Assembly (NCBI GenBank): GCA_937914895.1
Contig: CALGIL010000347.1
Coordinates: 1-14,536 of the forward strand
DNA: 14,536 bases
Direction of reading: 5' to 3'
Source of the DNA: an uncultured Angelakisella sp.
Lineage (GTDB): Bacteria > Bacillota > Clostridia > Oscillospirales > Ruminococcaceae
A program made the position numbers and the translations under genes. Shown one piece after another: positions 1 through 7,807 of the stretch. How positions within the stretch are numbered: the stretch's first letter is position 1; every line of letters begins with the position of its first letter. The notes beneath the pieces are model-generated. The model made no database searches and was not told where the DNA came from. It saw only the letters and a list, made by a program, of their open reading frames with translations.

Positions 1-645
1 CGCGTGGCGCTTGGACACATAGTCCAGGGTCTCCCGCCTCAGGCCGTCATAGACGACAATCTGGCTGGCGTTGTGGATCAGGCTGTATTTTGTCTCCAGA
101 TACTGCGGGGTCAGCAGCTTTTCGTTGGCCATATTGGTCAGGCCCGTAAACCAGTCCCGCCCCCGGGTGCGAAGCTCCAGGTACATGGAGGACTGCACAT
201 TTTCCAAAAACAGAGAACCCTCCAGGGAAATGCCGTGCTCGGCGCACTCCCGGACAATCTCGTTGCCAAAGATGTCCCTGGCAATGGGGGAGATGATTTT
301 GGGGGACATGCCAAGGCGCACCAGCTCCTCGGCAATGTTTTTGGCAATGCCGCCGTAGCTGATGGAAATCTCGCTGTCCTCCTGGACATAGCCGTCCTCC
401 CTCAGCTCGCTTTCGTTATCCCGGAGGACGCCCAGCAGGTCAACGTTGACCGAACCGATGATGATGGGGTACAGCTCCTCGCTGATGACGTACCCCCGGC
501 CCTTAATCAGCCCCTTTTTCAACAGGGAGGTGATGTATACCGAAACAGAGGACCGGGTGATCCCCAATTTGTCGGCAAGGTCGTTTTGGGAGATCATGGG
601 GTCACTTTTAAGGATTGCCAGAATTTCTTCTTCCCGTGTAGCCAT
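1..645 (-). CDS. Winged-HTH / PfkB-family carbohydrate (nucleoside or ribose) kinase, C-terminus cut by the window edge
   Basis: This leftward frame is open for 215 codons and leaves the window without a stop. Residues about 1-55 form a winged helix-turn-helix (EEEILAILKSDP, then QNDLADKLGITRSSVSVYI, then KKGLIKGRGYVI). From about residue 60 it becomes a PfkB (ribokinase-family) domain: PIIIGSVNVDLLG is the first strand and YGGIAKNIAEELVRLG (97-112) is the N-terminal PfkB signature. The catalytic GAGD motif lies off the window. PfkB enzymes phosphorylate sugars or nucleosides with ATP; an HTH-PfkB layout is also known in kinases of the E. coli YeiI type. The start at 645 is preferred because GGTGG lies five bases upstream; an in-frame ATG at 657 has no good ribosome binding site. 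It is divergent from a nucleoside import and hydrolysis operon, so I infer that it phosphorylates the released ribose or a nucleoside and may regulate the locus. The family call is strong; the substrate is unknown. Confidence 0.88.
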   Translation of the reverse strand, partial: MATREEEILAILKSDPMISQNDLADKLGITRSSVSVYITSLLKKGLIKGRGYVISEELYPIIIGSVNVDLLGVLRDNESELREDGYVQEDSEISISYGGIAKNIAEELVRLGMSPKIISPIARDIFGNEIVRECAEHGISLEGSLFLENVQSSMYLELRTRGRDWFTGLTNMANEKLLTPQYLETKYSLIHNASQIVVYDGLRRETLDYVSKRHA

Positions 646-934
646 TTTATCCACCATCCAGTTTTCAGTTTATCCAGGCAGTCCGTCCCTTGGGGGCCCG
701 CCCGGCGGCGCGAAAAGGCCGTGCCCCGTGTTCCCGGTCCGTGACCTGACGGCTTTTGCCCCGGGCCGCCCCATTCATCATATAGCTATCATCTTACCAT
801 CAAATTCCTTCCATTGCGACAAAAACCTTGCTTTAGGCCCTAAAAATTCTGTTGGGCAAAACCGCGGCGGCAAAGGAAATTGTGACATTCAGATGACCCA
901 TCATTGGCACAACGTACAAAAAACGCATCGAATA
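646..934 (-). other. Long non-coding leader upstream of the kinase gene
   Basis: No convincing gene lies here. If the kinase is transcribed from the perfect TATAAT at 935-940, its mRNA would carry a leader of about 280 bases. The half nearest the gene (about 690-780) is very GC-rich with several possible short stems; the distal half is AT-rich. I do not recognise a riboswitch class. A closer, weaker promoter is possible around 787-813 (minus-strand TTGATG and TATGAT, but only 15 bases apart), which would give a shorter leader. Confidence 0.35.
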
Positions 935-962
935 ATTATATATTCTGACAGTTGCAAAACAA
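935..962 (-). promoter_or_regulatory. Candidate sigma-A promoter for the kinase gene
   Basis: On the minus strand, TTGTTT (957-962) is followed after 16 bases by a perfect TATAAT (935-940). The -35 box is weak (TTG only). Its -35 box shares one base with the -35 box of the rightward promoter, so the two promoters face away from each other from one control point. Confidence 0.5.
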
Positions 963-980
963 GCTTTCCGGCGCTATTAT
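952..980 (+). promoter_or_regulatory. Candidate sigma-A promoter of the nucleoside operon
   Basis: TTGCAA (952-957, 4/6 to consensus) and TATTAT (975-980, 5/6) are separated by the optimal 17 bases. Transcription would start near 987, giving a 5' leader of about 120 bases before the first gene. This is the best-scoring rightward promoter I see in the intergenic region. Confidence 0.6.
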
Positions 981-987
981 AGCTTTA

Positions 988-1010
988 GCTTAATGCAATA
1001 AGCAATTGCT
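988..1010. promoter_or_regulatory. Two adjoining palindromes at the predicted transcription start: candidate operator
   Basis: GCTTAATGCAATAAGC (988-1003) matches its own reverse complement at 14 of 16 positions. It overlaps AGCAATTGCT (1001-1010), a perfect 10-base palindrome. They sit at about +1 to +24 of the predicted rightward promoter, a usual place for a repressor to bind. The HTH-kinase at 1-645 is an obvious candidate regulator, but that link is inferred from position only. Confidence 0.35.
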
Positions 1011-1109
1011 GTCAATGGGGTCAGGCATTTTCCCCACCGCAGCGCCGCACGGACGTGTTCAGATAAATTTACACGGGCAAAGGGCCCGCGGACATTGGAG
1101 TTTGATTGC

Positions 1110-1841
1110 ATGACCCTGTTTCCCAATCTGGAACTGAACAAAAAGCTGCCTTTGAAGGTGGCCGTTTATTTTGTAGGCATGTTCATCGGCTGCGGCGGGA
1201 CCGCCGTCATTACCTTAAACGCTTTGGGCAGCGACGCCATGAACACCCTGTTTACCGCTGTTGCGGTAAAGCTCCAGGTGCTGCCGGGCATTGTCTATAC
1301 GGTTTTCAACAGCACCATGCTGGTGGTGGGCTTCCTCGTTGCACGGCGCTATATGGGGGTGGGCTCCTTCCTCATGATTTTGGTCCAGGGCTTCTTTATC
1401 AATATGTGGCTTCACTTTTTTTCGGCCTTTGCGCCCTGGCTGTTTGTGGGCTGGGCCAAGGCGCCCACGGCGGCGCTGGGGGTTTTGCTCACCAGCTTCG
1501 GGTCGGCCCTTTCCACCTCTATGCAGCTGGGCACCGCGGGGTTTGAGGCCTGTCTGTTTACCTTGGCCGACAAAATTAAGATTGAATATAAGTACCTTAA
1601 AACAGCCAGCGAGCTTGTCTACTTTGCCCTTGCGTTTCTCCTGGACGGCGTCTTTGGCATCATGACCCTCATCCAGCCGTCCGGCGCCTTTATCAGCAGC
1701 TTTTTTATGGAAAACCTGAATAAGACCCTGTGGGTAAGACTTGGCATCGACGACGAGCGAAACCGCCTTTCGCGCAACCGGCGCGGAAAAGCGGACCCGG
1801 CACAGCCGGCGGAGGAAGAATCCCACGCCTGCACCCCCTGA
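1110..1841 (+). CDS. YczE-like (DUF6198-type) integral membrane protein
   Basis: This is a 243-residue hydrophobic protein with about five or six membrane segments (roughly residues 15-35, 55-75, 85-115, 120-140 and 165-190) and a charged, low-complexity C-terminal tail of about 35 residues rich in Arg, Ala and Glu. The pattern of a GTAVITLNALGSDAMNTLF stretch after the first helix, then a hydrophobic hairpin, then a RRYMGVGSFLMILVQGFFI segment resembles the YczE/YyaS family of unknown function. The ATG at 1110 is chosen because GGAG at 1097-1100 lies nine bases upstream; a TTG at 1095 is in frame but would overlap that site. It is the first gene of the nucleoside operon, 76 bases before the binding-protein gene. 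It could be an accessory to nucleoside, base or sugar movement, but nothing in the sequence proves this. The stop codon lies inside a small hairpin (1835-1848) with a GAAA loop. Confidence 0.75.
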   Translation: MTLFPNLELNKKLPLKVAVYFVGMFIGCGGTAVITLNALGSDAMNTLFTAVAVKLQVLPGIVYTVFNSTMLVVGFLVARRYMGVGSFLMILVQGFFINMWLHFFSAFAPWLFVGWAKAPTAALGVLLTSFGSALSTSMQLGTAGFEACLFTLADKIKIEYKYLKTASELVYFALAFLLDGVFGIMTLIQPSGAFISSFFMENLNKTLWVRLGIDDERNRLSRNRRGKADPAQPAEEESHACTP

Positions 1842-1917
1842 AAAGGGGATGGAGGCGAGAGATAAAGGCACGGCGCCTGCCGTGTCTGGCACACTACATT
1901 TGGAATGAGGAAAGGAA

Positions 1918-3069
1918 ATGAAGATGAAGAAACGACTTGCAGTTCTGTTGGCCCTTTTCATGGTGTTCAGCCTTGCCGCCTGCGGCAGCAAGACCCCCCC
2001 TGCCAGCGGGGACAACCAGAGCGAGAGCCAGGGCGAAAGCCAACCGGCAGAGACAAAGGGCGGCATCGTCTATTTTTGCAAGAACCTGGGCGACAAGGGC
2101 TTTAACGACAACGGCTGGGCGGGCACCCAGGAATCCGCCAAAAAGTACGGCATGGAGTCCACCTGCATCGAGCTGGGCAACGACACCTCCACCTATGACT
2201 CCGCCTTTGCGGACGCCTGCGAAAGCGGCAAGTATTCCATCGTGGTCACCCAGTCCAACTTTGGTCTGGCCGACCTGTGCCTCAAGTACGGCCCCGACTA
2301 TCCGGACATGAAGTTTATCGCCTTTGACGCGGGCATAACCGCGGACTTCTCCTCCGCATCCAATGTCTACGGGGCGGCCTTTGGCCAAAACGAGGGCTCC
2401 TGGCTGGCCGGCGTCATTGCGGGCAGCCTGACCCAGTCCAACAAGGTAGGCGTCTTCCTGTTCCAGGATGTCCCCGTGGGCAACGACTTTTTGGTGGGCT
2501 ATCTGGAGGGCGTGCGCTATGCCAACCCCGAATGTGAGCTGACCTGGGCCTATGGCAACGGCGCCGCCGACAACGCCAAGGTCAAGGAAGTCTGCGGACT
2601 GATGTATGACAGCGGCTGCGATGTGGTTTACGTGGTCGAAGGCGGCGCCTGCATTGCGGTGGCCGAGGATGTCACCCTTAACCGCGGCGGCCACGAGGCC
2701 AACAAATGGGTTATCGGCTGCGACTCCGACCAGTACGCCATGGCCAAGGAGAACCCGGGCAAGGAAGCCTATGCCGACGTCTTTATCACCTCTATGCTCA
2801 AGGACGTCCGCGTGGCCGTCACCTACTCGGTGGACCGGGCCATGGACGGCACCCTGCCCTACGGCACTGTGGAACTGCTGGGCCTGGCTGTAAACGGCGT
2901 GGGCTGCGTGGACAGCGACTACTTCCGGACGGTTGCTCCCCAAAAGGTGCAGGACGCCTATGACAACGCTCTGAAGGCCGTCAGCGACGGTACCGTCAAG
3001 GTATCCACCTACTTCCAGTACGCAAACTACGAAGAGTTTTCTGCCTACCGGGACAGCTTTAAGAAATAA
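1918..3069 (+). CDS. BMP/PnrA-family nucleoside-binding lipoprotein of an ABC importer
   Basis: This is a 383-residue lipoprotein. The basic n-region MKMKKR, a hydrophobic core and lipobox LAAC (Cys22) show export and lipid anchoring, followed by a Ser/Glu/Gln-rich linker to about residue 47. The mature domain is typical of the BMP (PF02608) family: GGIVYFCKNLGDKGFND near the start (GDKGFND at 58-64, the ligand-binding Asp/Phe/Asn region in PnrA-type proteins) and FGQNEGSWLAGVIAG (155-169), corresponding to the family's usual E-G-x-L-A-G motif. PnrA/TmpC relatives bind purine nucleosides, fitting the nucleoside hydrolases downstream. The ATG at 1918 follows GAGG (1907-1910) with seven-base spacing; MKMKK gives two nearby ATGs. 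A hairpin after the gene may make this message more abundant than the transporter's. The family is confident; the exact nucleoside is not known. Confidence 0.92.
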   Translation: MKMKKRLAVLLALFMVFSLAACGSKTPPASGDNQSESQGESQPAETKGGIVYFCKNLGDKGFNDNGWAGTQESAKKYGMESTCIELGNDTSTYDSAFADACESGKYSIVVTQSNFGLADLCLKYGPDYPDMKFIAFDAGITADFSSASNVYGAAFGQNEGSWLAGVIAGSLTQSNKVGVFLFQDVPVGNDFLVGYLEGVRYANPECELTWAYGNGAADNAKVKEVCGLMYDSGCDVVYVVEGGACIAVAEDVTLNRGGHEANKWVIGCDSDQYAMAKENPGKEAYADVFITSMLKDVRVAVTYSVDRAMDGTLPYGTVELLGLAVNGVGCVDSDYFRTVAPQKVQDAYDNALKAVSDGTVKVSTYFQYANYEEFSAYRDSFKK

Positions 3070-3087
3070 GGTAAAAACCCAGGCGCA

Positions 3088-3124
3088 AAAGCGGGGAACG
3101 GAGGACGGCTCTGCTCCCCGCTTT
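3088..3124 (+). other. Intra-operon hairpin between the binding-protein and ATPase genes
   Basis: AAAGCGGGGA (3088-3097) pairs perfectly with TCCCCGCTTT (3115-3124), with a 17-base loop. Only CTTT, not a full T-run, ends the structure. It therefore looks like an mRNA-stabilising hairpin or leaky terminator that would favour expression of the binding protein over the transporter subunits, as is common in ABC operons. Confidence 0.55.
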
Positions 3125-3147
3125 CCGATAAAAAGGAGAAATGCAAC

Positions 3148-4698
3148 GTGGCTGAAGTACTTCGTATGCAGAACATCACCAAGATTTACTCCAACGGCTT
3201 TATGGCCAACAAGGATGTAAATCTGGTCGTCAACGAGGGGGAGATTCACGCCCTGGTCGGCGAAAACGGCGCGGGAAAGACCACCCTGATGAAGATTCTC
3301 TTCGGCATGGAGGACTTTCAGGGCGGCCAGATTCTGCTGGACGGAAAGGACGCCCACATCTCCGACCCCCTGGATGCCATTGCCAAGGGCATCGGGATGG
3401 TGCATCAGCATTTTATGCAGGTGCCCTCCCTGACCGTGGCCGAAAACGTCACCCTGGGCATGGAGCCCGGAAAGGGCGGGATGTTCGACCACCGGCAGGC
3501 CGTTAAAATGACCCAGGAGATCTCGGACAAATACCAGCTGAAGGTGGACGCCAACGCCCGGATTGCGGACATGGGCGTGGGCCTGCGGCAAAAGGTGGAG
3601 ATTTTAAAGGCCCTCATCCGCAACTGCCGCATTCTGATTCTGGACGAGCCCACCGCGGTGCTGACCCCCCAGGAGACAAAGGAGCTGTTTGTGCAGCTGA
3701 AGGCCCTTCGGGACAGCGGCATCTCCATCATCTTCATCTCCCACAAACTGGAGGAGGTCATGGAGCTTTGCAGCCGCGTCACGGTGCTGCGCGCCGGCAG
3801 GACCGTGGGCGGCGATGTCATCGAAAACCTGAACCCCGCGTCCATCTCCCGCATGATGGTGGGACGCGACGTGGTGCTGAAAATTGAAAAGGAAGCCGCA
3901 AAGCCCACCGAAACGGTGCTGGAGGTAAGCGGCGTCAGCCGGCGCAGCAAGGAGCATGTCACCGTGGTGGACGACGTATCCTTTGGCATCCGCCGCGGCG
4001 AGATTGTGGGCATTGCCGGGGTGGAGGGCAACGGACAAAACGACGTGGCCGAAATGATTGCGGGCATGGCGTCCATTGACCATGGCGACATCCAGGTAAA
4101 CGGCAAAAGCATAAAGGGCAAAAAGATCCGCCAGATCCGGGAGCAGGGGGTGGCCTACATTTCGGAGGACCGCATGACCCACGGCTGCGCGGCCAACCTG
4201 CCCATCCGGGAAAACATAATGGCGGACCGTGTCCACAGCAAGGAATACAAAAAGTTTGGCATCTTTACCGATACAAAAAAGATCAACCAGCACGTGGAAG
4301 AGCTGATCCGGGAATACGAGGTGTCCTGCGACGACGCCTCCCAGCCGGTGCGCATGCTCTCCGGCGGCAACATCCAAAAGGTGATTGTGGCCCGGGAGTT
4401 TACCAGCGGCGCGGACCTCATCATTGCCAACCAGCCCACCCGGGGCATCGACGTGGGCACCACCGAGATGATCCGCAAGACCCTGGTGCGCAAGGCCCGG
4501 GAGGAGGGCGTGGCGACGCTCCTGGTCTCCTCGGACCTCAACGAGATCCTGGAGGTCTCGGACCGGCTGCTGGTGATGAAGGATGGAAAAATTGTGGCCC
4601 ATTTCCGCGACGCCTCCCAGGTCAGCGAGGACCTGCTGGGAGAGTACATGCTTGGCGTCAAGGCAATGACCGCGGAGGAAATGGGGGACCTGCTATGA
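3148..4698 (+). CDS. Nucleoside ABC importer ATPase with two fused nucleotide-binding domains (NupA/YufO type)
   Basis: This 516-residue protein carries two ABC domains, as in RbsA/NupA-type importers. The N-terminal domain is complete: Walker A GENGAGKT (38-45), Q-loop at HQHFMQ (86-91), a variant signature MGVGLRQKVEI (142-152), Walker B ILILDEP (162-168) and switch His199. The C-terminal domain is degenerate: its Walker A equivalent GVEGNGQND (291-299) has lost the Lys, and its Walker B reads IIANQP instead of LLLDEP, while LSGGNIQK (404-411) and PTRGIDVG remain. Loss of one site is normal for the BMP-linked branch. The start is GTG at 3148 with AGGAG (3134-3138) nine bases upstream; an ATG at 3141 meets a stop after four codons. 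It overlaps the permease gene by four bases (ATGA), implying translational coupling. It powers uptake at the inner face of the membrane. Confidence 0.94.
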   Translation: MAEVLRMQNITKIYSNGFMANKDVNLVVNEGEIHALVGENGAGKTTLMKILFGMEDFQGGQILLDGKDAHISDPLDAIAKGIGMVHQHFMQVPSLTVAENVTLGMEPGKGGMFDHRQAVKMTQEISDKYQLKVDANARIADMGVGLRQKVEILKALIRNCRILILDEPTAVLTPQETKELFVQLKALRDSGISIIFISHKLEEVMELCSRVTVLRAGRTVGGDVIENLNPASISRMMVGRDVVLKIEKEAAKPTETVLEVSGVSRRSKEHVTVVDDVSFGIRRGEIVGIAGVEGNGQNDVAEMIAGMASIDHGDIQVNGKSIKGKKIRQIREQGVAYISEDRMTHGCAANLPIRENIMADRVHSKEYKKFGIFTDTKKINQHVEELIREYEVSCDDASQPVRMLSGGNIQKVIVAREFTSGADLIIANQPTRGIDVGTTEMIRKTLVRKAREEGVATLLVSSDLNEILEVSDRLLVMKDGKIVAHFRDASQVSEDLLGEYMLGVKAMTAEEMGDLL

Positions 4699-5780
4699 AA
4701 GAGACAAGAAGAATCGAGTTCTTTTTTGAGATTTTCAGAATTGTCCTCGCCCTGGCCATCGCCTTTGGGTTTACCTTTATCTGCATCGCCTTTATGACGG
4801 ACGACCCCCTGGAGGCCCTGAAGGCCTTTGCCCTGGGCCCCTTTTCCAATATGCGGCGCTTTGGGCAGATGATGGGCAAGTTCATCCCCTATCTGCTGGT
4901 GGGCAGCGGCATGTGCTTCATTTATGCCGCCAACCGCTTTAACATGGGCGGCGAGGGCGTCTACCTTCTGTCCGGCTGTATTGTCACCTTCATCGGCGTC
5001 AACATCGGGGATTCCGGCATTCCCCATGTGCTGCTGGTGGTGCTGCTTATGGCCGTGGGCGTCGCCATCGGCGCCGGCGCCGGCCTCATCCCCGCCCTGA
5101 TGCGGGAAAAGCTGGGCGTCAACGAGACGGTCATCTCCATCATGCTCAACTACGCCCTGATGTACTTAAGCACCTTTTTGGTAAAGACCCTGATGGTGGA
5201 CCCCAACATCAGCTATCTGGGCTCCAAGCCGCTGCCGGACAACATGAAGCTGACCCGCCTTGTGCCCAGGACCAACATCCATTCGGGCCTGTTTGTGGGC
5301 CTTCTGGCCGTGGTGGTGGTGGGCGTCATCTTCTACCGCACCTCCCTTGGCTACTCCATCCGCATCTGCGGCTCCAACCCCCAGTTTGCCAAGGCGTCCG
5401 GCATCAACATGACCAGCAGCCTGGTTTTGGCCCAGGTCATCGGCCTTGGCCTTTGCGGGCTGGGGGGCGCCGTGGACATCATGGGCATTTATGACCGGTA
5501 CGTCTGGGCCGGCTTTACCAACTACGGCTTTGACGGAATGCTGGTGGCGGTGCTGGCCCGCAAAAACCCCTGGCTTGTGCCCCTGGGCTCCTTCCTGCTG
5601 GCCTACATGCGCACCGGCGCGTCTATCCTAAACTACTCCACCGAGCTGCCCTTCGAGTTTGTGGACATTATGCAGGCCATCCTGGTGCTGCTGATTGCCG
5701 GCGAACACTTTATGGCCGGGTTTAAAAACAAAATCATCTTTTCCGCTTCAAAGGCGAAAAACAAAAAGGAGGCGGCATAA
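4695..5780 (+). CDS. Nucleoside ABC importer permease 1 (BPD_transp_2 family, NupB/YufP type)
   Basis: This 361-residue polytopic membrane protein starts inside the last codons of the ATPase gene. About eight to ten hydrophobic segments are visible. Family landmarks are NRFNMGGEGVYLLSG (80-94), matching the usual F-N-x-G-x-E-G motif of this permease type, and the cytoplasmic coupling loop GSNPQFAKASGI (226-237). The N-terminus is cytoplasmic and basic; the C-terminus ends in a Lys/Ala-rich tail. It pairs with the next gene product to form the heterodimeric membrane channel used by the BMP lipoprotein and the double ATPase. The next gene begins three bases after its stop. Confidence 0.93.
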   Translation: MKETRRIEFFFEIFRIVLALAIAFGFTFICIAFMTDDPLEALKAFALGPFSNMRRFGQMMGKFIPYLLVGSGMCFIYAANRFNMGGEGVYLLSGCIVTFIGVNIGDSGIPHVLLVVLLMAVGVAIGAGAGLIPALMREKLGVNETVISIMLNYALMYLSTFLVKTLMVDPNISYLGSKPLPDNMKLTRLVPRTNIHSGLFVGLLAVVVVGVIFYRTSLGYSIRICGSNPQFAKASGINMTSSLVLAQVIGLGLCGLGGAVDIMGIYDRYVWAGFTNYGFDGMLVAVLARKNPWLVPLGSFLLAYMRTGASILNYSTELPFEFVDIMQAILVLLIAGEHFMAGFKNKIIFSASKAKNKKEAA

Positions 5781-5783
5781 CCG

Positions 5784-6701
5784 ATGAATATCGTCAAATT
5801 TTTGTACGTGATTGTCCGGCTGACCACCCCCCTTATCTACGGCACCCTGGCCGCCTCCATCACCTTTAAGGCGGGGCTGCAGAACATGGCCGTGGAAAGC
5901 ATGATGCTGGCCTCCGCCCTGACCGGCGTGCTGGTCAGCGCCTATACCCAAAACATCTGGATCGCCCTTCTGGCCGGGGTGCTGGCCTCGGTGCTTATCA
6001 CCCTTATTATTTCCTTCTGCGCCTTTGTCCTTAAATGCGACCTGTACCTGGTGGGCATTGCCATGAACACCGGCCTTGTGGGTGCCACGGTCTTTACCAT
6101 GTTCGCCTTTACCGGGTCCAAGGCCAACACCGCCAGCGTCCTGCCCAGCCTTGCCGTGGGCACCTGGGACGTCCCCATTCTCAAGGACATCCCCATTTTG
6201 GGCGACATCCTTTCGGGCCACAGCATCTTTACCTATTTTGCCTTTGTGGCGGTGGTCCTGGTGTGGGTGCTCATCTACAAGACCAAAATCGGCCTGCGCA
6301 TCCGCTCGGTGGGCGAAAACCCCCTGGCGGCCGAATCGGTGGGCATTTCCTCCCGGAAGATCTACTTCCTCTCCTTTGCCCTTTCGGGGGTGCTTTCCGC
6401 CTTTGGCGGCATGTTTATGTCCATGGGCTACCTGTCCTGGTTTGCCCGGGATATGGTGGCGGGCCGCGGCATGATTGCCATGTCGGCCATGAACATCGCC
6501 TCCGGCGAGCCGGTGGGCTCCGCTGCCGCCGCGTTTATGTTCGGCGCCGCCGACGCCTTTGCCAACCAGATGCAGCTTTGGGGCATCCCCGCCGAGCTCA
6601 TCAGCGCCTTCCCCTATTTTGTCACCATCTTTATCCTGTTTGTCATGTCCGCCGTGCGCAAGGGCCGGGACGCCGCCGGCAAACGCCACCAGGCCGCTTG
6701 A
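5784..6701 (+). CDS. Nucleoside ABC importer permease 2 (BPD_transp_2 family, NupC/YufQ type)
   Basis: This 305-residue membrane protein is the second transmembrane subunit. GLQNMAVESMMLASA (31-45) is the counterpart of the family G-x-x-N-x-x-x-E-x-M-M-L motif. GENPLAAESVGI (177-188) is the coupling loop that contacts the ATPase. The late RDMVAGRGMIAMSA stretch and an FGAADAF motif are typical of this subunit type. AGGAGG lies 11 bases before the ATG, at the end of the preceding gene, a slightly long but workable spacing. A 104-base gap without a clear terminator separates it from the first hydrolase gene, so read-through is expected. Confidence 0.93.
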   Translation: MNIVKFLYVIVRLTTPLIYGTLAASITFKAGLQNMAVESMMLASALTGVLVSAYTQNIWIALLAGVLASVLITLIISFCAFVLKCDLYLVGIAMNTGLVGATVFTMFAFTGSKANTASVLPSLAVGTWDVPILKDIPILGDILSGHSIFTYFAFVAVVLVWVLIYKTKIGLRIRSVGENPLAAESVGISSRKIYFLSFALSGVLSAFGGMFMSMGYLSWFARDMVAGRGMIAMSAMNIASGEPVGSAAAAFMFGAADAFANQMQLWGIPAELISAFPYFVTIFILFVMSAVRKGRDAAGKRHQAA

Positions 6702-6805
6702 CGCGGGCGGAAAAAAACAGTACGCTTTTCTTTTGGCACTGCCGCACCAGTCCCGCAACATAAAAAGCCCGACCGATTTTCTGAAGAACTTAAGGAGGTT
6801 CTGTA

Positions 6806-7792
6806 ATGGCAAGAAAGATCATTTTGGACGTGGATACCGGCTCGGACGACGCCGTGGCGATTATGGCCGCTGTGCTGTCCAAGGACATCCAGCTGGAGGC
6901 CCTGTGCTCGGTGGCCGGCAACAAGGACATTGACAAGACGACCGAAAACACCCTGCGGGTGGTCCAGCTGCTGGGCGCGGACGTACCCGTTTACCGCGGC
7001 TGCCGCACCCCCCTGGTCAAATTCCTCTGCCCCGACCGGCTGCCTGTGCGCAAAAGCAAGGGTCCCCTGGTGGTGGACGGCAAGGAGGTCCAGATGCACT
7101 CCGATTTCCTGGACGTCCCCCCCGCCACCATTAAGGAGCAGCCCATCAGCGCGCCCGAATTTTACGTGCAGTACCTGCGCGCCGCGCCCCAGCCCGTCAC
7201 CATTGTGGCGGTGGGCCCCCTGACCAACGTCGCCATGGCCCTCCTTTTGGACGGCACCATTGTGGATAAGATCGAAGAGATTGTCATCATGGGCGGCGGA
7301 TACAACATCACCAACACCTCGCCCACGGCGGAGTTTAACATCTGGTACGACCCCGAGGCCGCCCAGCACGTCATCCACTGCGGCGCAAAGGTCACCCTGG
7401 TGCCCCTGGACGCCACCCACGCCGCCTGCATCACCCTGGACGACTGCAAGCGCTTTCGCGCCCTGGGCACGGTGGCCGGCGACTTTGCCGCCGCTTTGTG
7501 CGAGCAGCGCATCATGGTCCACAGCAACTCCCAGCCCCTGGCCGTGCCCGACGCCGCCGCCGTCCACGACGCCCTTTGCATCGCCTACCTCATCGACCCC
7601 CAGGTGCTGCGGGACGTCCGCCATGTCCACTGCGACATCGGCTTCCGGGATTTCTGCGAGGGCCAGACCATCCTGGATATGCGCTATTACACCGAGCCGG
7701 TAAACTGCTACTTTGCCTTTGACGGCGACAGACAAAAATTCGCCTCGGTTTTGCTGGACCTGTTTGCCCGAAGCGAAAAAACCAAATCTTGA
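6806..7792 (+). CDS. Nucleoside hydrolase 1 (IunH/Rih family)
   Basis: This 328-residue cytosolic enzyme should split the N-glycosidic bond of imported nucleosides to give free base plus ribose. The calcium and ribose ligands are visible: DVDTGSDD (8-15, with Asp10, Asp14 and Asp15), Asn39, VGPLTN (136-141), EFN (176-178) followed by DPEAA, and the late His254-Asp255 (VHDAL). The first motif reads D-x-D-T-G-S-D-D rather than the common D-x-D-P-G-x-D-D. The usual H-G-x-x-G-L segment is replaced by HSDFL at His98, so this is a divergent branch of the family. A strong AAGGAGG precedes the ATG. The second hydrolase gene follows 15 bases after its stop. Purine, pyrimidine or broad specificity cannot be read from the sequence. 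Confidence 0.93.
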   Translation: MARKIILDVDTGSDDAVAIMAAVLSKDIQLEALCSVAGNKDIDKTTENTLRVVQLLGADVPVYRGCRTPLVKFLCPDRLPVRKSKGPLVVDGKEVQMHSDFLDVPPATIKEQPISAPEFYVQYLRAAPQPVTIVAVGPLTNVAMALLLDGTIVDKIEEIVIMGGGYNITNTSPTAEFNIWYDPEAAQHVIHCGAKVTLVPLDATHAACITLDDCKRFRALGTVAGDFAAALCEQRIMVHSNSQPLAVPDAAAVHDALCIAYLIDPQVLRDVRHVHCDIGFRDFCEGQTILDMRYYTEPVNCYFAFDGDRQKFASVLLDLFARSEKTKS

Positions 7793-7807
7793 AAGGACAC
7801 GACGAAT

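Noticed and set aside
645..657. Alternative in-frame start (657) for the kinase
   Set aside because: The upstream bases carry no good ribosome binding site, while the ATG at 645 follows GGTGG at five bases.
4..744. Long rightward open frame over the kinase gene
   Set aside because: It is antisense to a clear HTH-PfkB protein, has no family motif and comes from the skewed codon composition of the real gene.
743..750. GTCAGGTC on the minus strand, reminiscent of the small SRP RNA core
   Set aside because: The rest of the conserved core (the GGAAGGAAGCAGC-type segment) is absent, so this is a chance match.
1095..1109. TTG start five codons upstream for the YczE-like gene
   Set aside because: Using it would place the GGAG site inside the coding sequence with nothing comparable upstream; the ATG at 1110 fits that site.
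1835..1848. Five-base-pair hairpin with GAAA loop at the stop codon of the YczE-like gene
   Set aside because: The stem is short and has no T-run; it is too small to call a terminator, so it is noted only in the gene entry.
1894..3591. 565-codon leftward open frame over the binding-protein and ATPase genes
   Set aside because: It runs across two well-supported genes and their intergenic hairpin. GC-rich third positions create long antisense frames, and the translation has low-complexity Gly/Val/His/Ala runs with no motif.
5748..6812. 354-codon leftward open frame over permease 2
   Set aside because: It is Gly/His/Lys-rich with no hydrophobic or catalytic pattern, opposite a convincing permease.
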